The translations under genes and the position numbers were made by a program. Shown here piece by piece: positions 56,931 to 64,000 of a stretch of 64,000 bases of DNA. Where the stretch lies: the NCBI GenBank assembly GCA_021018815.1, contig JAITYX010000007.1:496001-560000 (forward strand), in the 5' to 3' direction. This stretch comes from Talinum fruticosum (lineage: Eukaryota; Streptophyta; Magnoliopsida; Caryophyllales; Talinaceae). The notes under the pieces were generated by a model, which did no database searches, had not been told where the DNA came from, and saw nothing but the letters and a program-made list of their open reading frames with translations. How positions within the stretch are numbered: position 1 is the stretch's first letter; each line of letters opens with the position of its first letter.

Positions 56931-58304
56931 GGAGATCGAAGACTCGGGTATAACTCTCTATCTCTTTATGGTTTTGAATTCAAGTCATTCTCACTCTTTA
57001 AGAAGCTCATCCTTAAGTTTTCAATACTGTCTCGACCTACTCGGAAAGCATTTCTTGAGTAAAACACAACACTAGGTTTATGACCCACTTAGATGCAACT
57101 CAAACAGGTTGTCATAGGTAAATAATTTCATATACATATATTATTCGAACTCGACTCTCTGAATTCACTAGAAAAGAATTACTGCATTAATTCATTATTC
57201 TAAGTTAGATTTATTAACTGAAATTATTTACCCGATCAATTAGAACCTATTGAATATTAGACTCATAAAATTCCATTTTCTCAGGTTAAGGATAATTAAG
57301 TGCTTAATTATTATGAATTAATTATTATCCTTGCCTATTAGCAAAGTATTTTTATACTTTGAGTACCACTTTGTTTTACTTTTGCAGGTTGATTAAAGTA
57401 TTTTAATCTCATTTTGAAAAGCAAAAACAATCAACTTCTAACCATTAAACACCAACGAGACAAAAAAGTACTCGTTTTAAGACAAGGCTCGGACATCGTA
57501 TTAGGGTTGTTTGTTACCAAATCAGGTAAACTTCAACTTTGAGTCTAACGGCTGTTTCCACCCGGATCTCAGTCATAACTAGTGGGTTGGACCACCTTTT
57601 GAGCATAGTACCAAAGCACAATGTTCACATTAGCAATGACTCCTTTTCGAGGGACTCAAACTACCCGTTACAATGGCTAGTGAAATTTTCCAGTCCAGTA
57701 ATCGACCACAACGGCTACTCGCCCTGCTGTATATAAATAAAAGTTATCCTACAAGACTTGAAGATTGTTGAGACCAATGAGATTGCAGAAAACTGAATCA
57801 TACTCTCTCAATCTTAAGCTTTCAACTCTGTACTTAAGTTTTTACTTTCTAAGTTATAAAGAAGAAGTCTTGTAAACACTCTTACTTTTTCAATTCTCTG
57901 TAAAGTCCCTTGACTGAGCCGTAACGGTTAACTCAGCTTAGTTGGCCTTAGCTATAAGGGTTATCTCAGTTAAGAAGTACTAGAACATATAAGGGAACTT
58001 CGTGTCTAGGAAAACTTGTATTGAATTGTCAAAGGGAGCAATTTTATAACAATCAATCCTTGTACTTTGTGGATTCAAAATAGTGGATTTGACTTGGTGT
58101 TTGGATCGACTCGTCTCGTGGTTTTCTGCCCCAAGAGGGTTTCCACGTATCTTTTGAGTTCTGTCTTTTTGAGTTCATTCTAGACTCGGAATTATTTTTT
58201 AAGTTCATACTTTGCAAAAATCTCTTTATTCAACAAAATTTCCTTCTCACCATATTCACCCCCTCCTCTCTAAGGTGACTTGGGTTCTCAAGAGCAAACC
58301 TTCA
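56924..58304 (+). mobile_element. S3 polypurine tract and 3' LTR
   Basis: AAAAAGGGGAGAT (56924-56936) is followed by the LTR 56937-58304 (1368 bp), starting CGAAGACTCGGGTATAA (TG decayed to CG) and ending GAGCAAACCTTCA. TATAAATA lies at 57732-57739. It is closest to the S4 LTR. The sequence to the right is CACTA coding DNA, so S3 inserted into that element. Confidence 0.9.
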
Positions 58305-58550
58305 TGTTCTATGTTAAGGACCTCGCCAATGATGAGTGGTTTATTATTCTTTAAGGGAAGAGGCACATTGTTGGTGGGGATGGTAAAGATGTGTGTAAGT
58401 TTGTTGAGGAGACCCCACTGTCTCCTTATGACTTCCTGTTGAAAATGAGGATGCAAATTTTGAAGAAGTGGATTTAAGGGTTGATCATCAGTAGGGCATA
58501 TATATTTAAGATCAGTCCAAAGGAGAGAAAAAAGGGTATAAATCATGAAA
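58305..58550 (+). pseudogene. CACTA coding fragment beside S3
   Basis: The frame reads FYVKDLANDEWFIIL, a stop, then GKRHIVGGDGKDV and KFVEETPLSPYDFLL. FYVKD resembles the IFYV(K/E)DP block near the end of CACTA TNP2 transposases, but the match is short. An A/T-rich intron-like stretch follows to 58830. Confidence 0.4.
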
Positions 58551-58830
58551 TTATATCAACTCGATAAGAACATTATTGTATAACTTAGTTATCCATTTCA
58601 GATTTCATACGTACTCCATCAATAGTTTTAATAAATTATTTTTCTTTTTTCTATTAGAATTAATAAAAAAAGTCTTTTACTTGAAAATATAGATTGTTGA
58701 AAGTCTTTAAAGAAGTTCAATTCATTTTGAAAATATGATTTTTTTAATTTATTTTGAGATGTAGAATATATCCTTTATTTTTGATGTTATTATTTAAATT
58801 ATCTAATGTTTATGTTTTTCCTTCTTACAG

Positions 58831-60425
58831 GTCATTATAAAATGGAGCAGTATGATCCTTCTAAAGTTACAAAGAAAACGAGGGGACAAACAATGATGAC
58901 CAAGGATAAGTTAGAACATATTAGAGAAGATCCAACTCTCCTTACTTGGGTCCAATTTGATGATCACCACAACCTGGTAGGTGAGGGTGCACCTCGCTTT
59001 ATGAGCTATGTTGGTATAGCAACCTACGTACATGTGAATATCAACTACTCAATGGAGCAAAGTCCCAGAATCGGTTAAAGAAAACCTTTGGAATGATATA
59101 AAGGTAAATGCATTACATCTCAACTTAGAATTACAACTTAGTGTAAATGGTTAATACTAAAGCTTGTCATTCTTGTGTTTTAGAAAACATTCAACTTGGA
59201 CGTGAAGCAAGAGAGTCTCCCATTGGTGAAACACAAGACCCCCTCATGTTAGCTGTAAAGAAATGGAGAAATTTCAAGTCTCACATTGTCGCTGCTTGGG
59301 TCTACAAGACAAGGGAGGTTAAGGCGAAGGTAGACCATCGGAGGTCTACAACTTTATAACCGAGGATGATTGGAAGAAGTTCGAAGCATATGTGTCCACT
59401 ACCGAATAGAAGGTAATTTAACATTTGTTTTCTTTTTTTATAAGTCTTATTTACGGATATTTATTTAGAGTTAATTTCTTTAGAATTGTTTAAAATTTAA
59501 CATTTATACCCTTATTTATGGATATTTTGTTGTCTTAAGTAATTACGCAGGCAGTAGGTGATGCCAACCGGAAGAGGAGTAAGAGCAATGTGTATCCCTA
59601 TACAATGTCCCGTGGAGGATACGCGAAGGTGAATAAGAAGTTGTACAAGTAGAAGCTTGAACAACTTGCGGAGCCAATGAAGGTGCCATCCTAGAGCCTT
59701 TGTAAATTATTATCAAGAGGGACGAATTGTGGGTCAAAGGAAGAACGAAGAAAATGGCTCCTTCACTACAACGAAGTCTAATATATTGTGCAAGCAACTC
59801 ATGAGTTTGACTATTTTTTTATTTATTTCGAGAACTTATCGATTAATATGAATTGCCCAATGATAATGCGTTTCCTTCTTACAGGAGACTTTGTCACGGA
59901 TCTCGACTTCGAAGCGCTAACAACATCGGGAGGAGAGATAAGTTAGCCTTGGTCCTAGAAAGAGATAAGCATCCCGGATATGCTCAAGCCATCAGTGGGA
60001 AGGTGAGGATAGTTGAGCACTTTAGGGCTAGAAAGAAGTGCCCTGTCTTTTCCAGCCAACCGGATATTGAGGCAATCATTTCTCAAGTAAAGCCTTGATT
60101 GACCGCCCAAGTGGAGGACCAAGTTGCCGCCCTAGTGGAGTCCTGAATGGCTGCCTAAGTGGAGTCCCGAGTGGTCGCTCAGGTGGAAAACAGAGTGAAG
60201 GCTCTATCCATGGCATACTTTACCAAGATGGGCATTCCGACATCTAATTTGGAAGAGTTACATGATGCAGAGGGTCAATTCTCACCCCGGACACCTACGA
60301 AGGGGAAAGAGAGCTCACTCAGTGACCAATTCGAAGATATGGTCAAGGTAATTAAGATTTTGCTATCTAATGAGAATGCATGTTTTATTTTAATTAATTA
60401 TTTATGTATAATCGTTGAATGAATG
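58831..60425 (+). pseudogene. CACTA accessory protein, Transposase_24-like (TNP1-related)
   Basis: Several exon-like blocks have good splice sites. 58831-59103 (acceptor TTCTTACAG, donor AAG|GTAAATG) encodes KKTRGQTMMTKDKLEHI and the conserved NLVGEGAPRF, then HVNINYS; one base is lost before WSKVPESVKENLWNDIK. 59184 to about 59412 encodes LMLAVKKWRNFKSHIVAAWV. From 59551 come NRKRSKSNVYPYTMSRGGYA, then LVLERDKHPGYAQAISGKVR and a repeated VESRVVAQVENRVKAL part. This order is typical of the plant Transposase_24 family encoded by CACTA elements. Confidence 0.7.
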
Positions 60426-60649
60426 GTGTAAATACTTTGGTTGTTGTGGAACTCGGCATATGCCTCGTTGAGTAATTAGTTTTTTTTATATGAGGGTTGT
60501 TATCCCGGAAAAAGTCAACTTTTAAAGGGAAACTCTATCTATTTTTTTCAAGAATTCTTGATAATTTAAGTTGTCTCTCAAGGGCTATCCCGTGATTCTA
60601 ATTCTTATGTTAATTCTTATGCAACGGGTGCAATGCATGCTAACTTCTC

Positions 60650-62375
60650 ATCACTCTCCTCTAGATCACATTGTGGCAACGAGTGTTGTTTATCCCGTGC
60701 AGCCGGTTGTCATCATTCATGGGCACAACTGTTAGAGGATCAGGTGAAGGTAAGGGTCACAAAAGCTATGCAAGGGAAATGCAACCGAGTTGTCAGTCCA
60801 CTCACCACACCTTCACACTCGTAGACGAAGCGGTCAACAATTTTGTTACTTGGTCCAAGAGTTTGGTCATCCTTTACTACATCGAAGGTATTTTAAAAAT
60901 ATTAGATCGGTTGTTAATATCACGTAGATATATTTCTAATTCGCGTATTATTGTCCTTCCTAAACAAGGACCTCGTGTCGCCAGAGCCGAGACTAAGAAG
61001 AAAGGCACTACCAAGTCATCGGTTGGTAGTCATAAGACAAAGCACTCCGCGGCAGCCAATCATAGTCCAAAGCAAACCCCATATCTCCAACCCTTCGGAG
61101 TGGAGTTCTCGCCTCCTAAGTTTGGTGAAGCTTTTGCTAGAAGACAATTTACTTCAAATCACAACGCAAAGTCATGTGTTGGGGTTGGCCGGTGACAATG
61201 AGATGAGCATACCAGTTTTCTTGGATAACATATCGCAATTTCTACAGATGCAAGAGATCAAGCACAACCACCGTTATGCTCGGCATCATGTGAATACTAT
61301 ATATAAGTTCATTTAAGTGTTAATTTTCATTTCTAACTATATATGTAAAATTAATATGTAATACGTGGTTGCAAGAGATGACTCATTCTATAGGAATCGA
61401 GTCCGTTGAGTTCTACAGTCTTGAGGGCGATTCAAGCATATGGACGGTCTTGCATAGACCAATCCAAATGTATCTCCGACCTCATGGCCAGGATGCAAAA
61501 ATCATGTTACTTAGCACCGTTCAATCAGAGGTAAGTGTACAAATAACTTAAGTGTAGTTCTAATGGTTTAATAATTGCATTTTTATATATGTTATTTATG
61601 TCCGTGGTGCTTACTGCTTTATATCCAAGGAGTAACGTGGCGTACTAGCTTGATCCTCCGGGTCATCCTATGAGGAAAGATATCATACTACTAATCAAAT
61701 CGTGAGTTCAAGTACTTACTCATTTTCATTGCTTTTGCTAAGTATTCTTTTCAATTGTATGTTGTATGCATGCTTTTATGATATATTTGAACAATACATG
61801 ATCTTCATTTGGATTTTATTTTATCCAATTGAAAAATAATGCTCTCGAAGTGTATGGCATGTAAGGTGGCTCAAGAGGCTCACATAAGTCAAAAATCCCA
61901 AGTGTCGTCTCTATTAATGTGAGGTTTTCTTACTTAGCGTTAAATTAGTTTTCATTTCCAGCAAAATTACTTGTTACATAACTACTAATTAGTTCTCCAT
62001 ATGCTGGGAATCTATTTTGATTGTTATAGTGCCATAAACAATCGAGGAACGTGGAGTGTAGCTTTTATATTCTCCAATACATGAAAGAGATTGTGACCCA
62101 GCTTGAATTTCGATGATCCTGAATCTAACCCCTCAAAGGTACTTAATTCTAAGCACCTTTTGTTACATTTGTTTAAGAAAATTTAATTGATTTTTTCATG
62201 TTCTTTTTAGTTTAATTAGTACTTGCACTTCACATAAATATATGTAAAATTAATTGTACAACATTGATCGTATTATTTCGGGAAAAAAGCCCGACACTAC
62301 CCCTTATACACAAGTTGTGTTGGATGAGCTTAGAGAGGGTTGGGCGCAATTTATGTCTAGACGTGTAATTACACA
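60650..62375 (+). pseudogene. CACTA Ulp1-like (C48) peptidase region
   Basis: Segments match the protease-bearing proteins captured by plant CACTA elements: VYPVQPVVIIHGHN near 60690, FGVEFSPPKFGEAFARRQF near 61100, and DPPGHP followed by RKDIILLIKS near 61650. The putative catalytic-Cys block is VECSFYILQYMKEIV near 62048-62095 (usually ECGFY), then LDELREGWAQFMSRR near 62320. Intron-like AT-rich stretches and stops separate them. The Ulp1 assignment rests on these short motifs. Confidence 0.55.
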
Positions 62376-62619
62376 TAGATAGTATTCACAAATGATTTTT
62401 TCCTCATTATTTGATTGTTAATTTTGATGATGTTTTAATTGTATATCATACATATATATATCTTGTGTGAATATAAATAAGTTGTGAAATAAGTGAGGTT
62501 ATTGTTTGTATGTTGTGTAAATGGTTGTGGTTGCAAAATGTACGTGTATATATTCTAGTTGTATAATTGTACAAGGGCTACGAAAAACAAAAGAAAATTA
62601 TAAAAAAATTCAGACCTAT

Positions 62620-63000
62620 TACTATCATTCTTACCCAAGAACCGTAGTAATAGGTGGAACCCCCTCCCCCCAAAAATGGCCAAAAGAAGGTGCTTTGGGC
62701 TGGACCTATTACTATGGTTCATTTGTAGAACCTTAGTAATGGGTAGTTATTACCACGATTTTGGAGAAAGAATCGTAGTAATAGATGTACCTATTACTAC
62801 GATTCTTTCTCCAAAATCATAGTAATAGCTACCTATTACTACTGTTATACAAATGAACCATAGTAATAGGTTCTCTTTAATACAGCTTTTGAACCGTAGT
62901 AAAAGATACTCATCTACTACTACCCTCACATACACTACACCTAGTAACCGCAGTAAAAGGTTATTTTAAATCGTAGCAAAAGATGGTTACTATAGTAGTG
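62620..63000. repeat. CACTA subterminal repeats with long palindrome
   Basis: CTATTACTACGATT-like units and complements recur about ten times. 62705-62786 and 62790-62870 form a near-perfect inverted repeat of about 80 bp per arm, including CCTATTACTATGGTTCATTT and GGAGAAAGAATCGTAGTAAT. The terminus CACTACTATAG (minus) ends at 63000. Subterminal motifs of this type bind the accessory transposase in En/Spm. Confidence 0.9.
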
Positions 63001-64000
63001 CTTTTGTCATCCATTTTGACTAGTATACGGATTTGTTAAATACCTAATTTGATCATTAGTCACAAATTCACATATTATGCTAGTTGATGACCTAAATGTA
63101 GTGGGGAATAATATTAAGAATAGTGAGCTTAGCAAAATTATTTATTTGACCTACAAGACTCATCTCTCGCTCCGGCAAAACCCTAGCGACACAAGCAGCC
63201 ACTAGAAACGCCATTCTTGTGCAGAGTTCTTCACCCTCAATTTGTAGGGTTCCTTTTGCCTCAGTGTAGTGTCCTTTCCCTCCCCGGTGAGGGCTCTTTC
63301 CTGGTGGTTGACTCTACGACGTACCCTAGCAAACCTTGTAGTCTCCAAGTCACTAGGTATGGTGATGGATACCAAAATCAATACCGTGCTCGTAAACTTG
63401 AACTTGACAACCGTTGAAGAGGAAATTATTGATTTTTATGACCCCGAGACTCGATCAAAATGAGCAAATATCCTTATGTCAAATTGGAAAACTATGGACA
63501 GATAATCACTTCAACCCGCAGGCTCGAAAACCACCTTTAAGAACATATGGAGGCCTTCAAAAGGGGTGCTCATTAAAGATTTGGAAAAAAACTTGTTTGC
63601 ATTCCAATTCTTTACCCAAGTAGATAAGGAAATGGTCTTGAACGATGGACCTTGGGCCTTTGACGACCGTATCTACTCCTAAAAGCGTTACAAGGGAATA
63701 AACAACCATCTAAAACCACATTCACTAGTGCTCGGTTCTTGGTCAAAATCGCGACTTGCCGATAAAGAAGAAAACATATGCTTTTGCATAACATATAGGC
63801 TCTGTCTTGGGGAGTTTTTGGATGTGGATGAGGAAGACATTCTGGCGCCATCAAAGTACCCAAAGATTAGAGTTGATGTGGACATTACAAAACCGTTGCA
63901 AAGAGGATTTTGAATCAATATTGAAGGAAAACCAAAGTGGTGGAATTAAGATATGTTAAACTACCCAACTACTCGTTATGCCTACGGTTATATCGGACAT
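63001..64000 (+). mobile_element. LINE 5' end with ORF1, runs off the window
   Basis: A leader (63160-63360) is followed by ORF1 fragments: LTTVEEEIIDFYDPETRSK, then IWRPSKGVLIKDLEKNLFAFQFF and LNDGPWAFDDR, and finally FLDVDEEDILAPSKYPKIRV with DITKPLQRGF near 63905. These are the DUF4283-type RNA-binding blocks of plant LINE ORF1 proteins, which coat the element RNA. At least two stops or shifts occur. The zinc knuckle and ORF2 would lie beyond 64000. Confidence 0.8.

Larger units (their letters stand above)
58305..63000 (+). mobile_element. CACTA (En/Spm) transposon, 3' part
   Basis: The right terminus is at 63000: read on the minus strand it begins CACTACTATAGTAACC, the defining CACTA end. 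Subterminal CTATTACTACG-type repeats fill 62620-63000. Upstream is an accessory gene with Transposase_24-like and Ulp1-like segments. The left end and main transposase (TNP2-like) are missing; S3 interrupts the element at 58305. Possible 3-bp target duplication CTT at 63001-63003, unverifiable without the left end. Confidence 0.85.

Noticed and set aside
63160..63360. Plant gene leader with AAACCCTAG telo-box
   Set aside because: The downstream frame is LINE ORF1, so this is a LINE leader rather than a host gene promoter.

Overview
This 64 kb window is nuclear DNA of a flowering plant, probably a eudicot. It is almost entirely transposable elements nested inside one another: Sirevirus-type Ty1/copia, Ty3/gypsy (Athila, Tat-like, Tekay-like), plant L1-type LINEs, a MuDR-type MULE, a CACTA element, and hAT-like or foldback MITEs. 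The only host-gene signals are the 5' end of a cytosolic ribosomal protein S14 (uS11) gene, with three C/D-box snoRNA-like units in its downstream non-coding sequence, and one orphan first exon. No rRNA, tRNA, CRISPR array or bacterial gene layout was seen.

Layout. 1-3232: gypsy LTR sequence containing an 85-bp inverted repeat. 3233-3740: Sirevirus LTR remnant. 3741-9000: reverse-strand LINE, split in its reverse transcriptase by a complete solo gypsy LTR (4871-6877) with a perfect 5-bp target duplication. 10384-13047: two non-autonomous TIR or foldback elements. 13660-15374: RPS14 promoter, start codon, first intron and exon 2, then the snoRNA cluster. 16275-18850: a LINE scrap and the 3' third of a Sirevirus (S4). 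18911-21044: hAT-like elements. 21045-30400: a degenerate Athila interrupted by a 6.4-kb MULE (21188-27594) with a perfect 9-bp duplication. 30783: orphan exon. 32767-44286: Sirevirus S1, whose 3' LTR is split by a reverse solo LTR. 44287-44838: gypsy LTR fragment. 45375-56071: Sirevirus S2, inserted with duplication AGATT into the env-like gene of a third Sirevirus (S3: 44839-45374 plus 56077-58304). S3 in turn abuts a CACTA element (58305-63000). 63001-64000: 5' end of a forward LINE.

Function. S1 and S2 keep the Sirevirus order: LTR, initiator-Met primer site, gag with zinc knuckle, protease, integrase, reverse transcriptase, RNase H, a separate coiled-coil env-like gene, polypurine tract, LTR. 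Both are broken, in different places: S1 has lost integrase, and S2 has lost the start of its reverse transcriptase. Insertions can be ordered by nesting: CACTA, then S3, then S2; Athila, then MULE; LINE, then solo LTR; S1, then reverse solo LTR.

The most interesting parts are the snoRNA cluster with a perfect antisense match to the 5' region of 25S rRNA, the possible internal promoter of the Sirevirus env-like gene, and the sharply resolved nested insertions.
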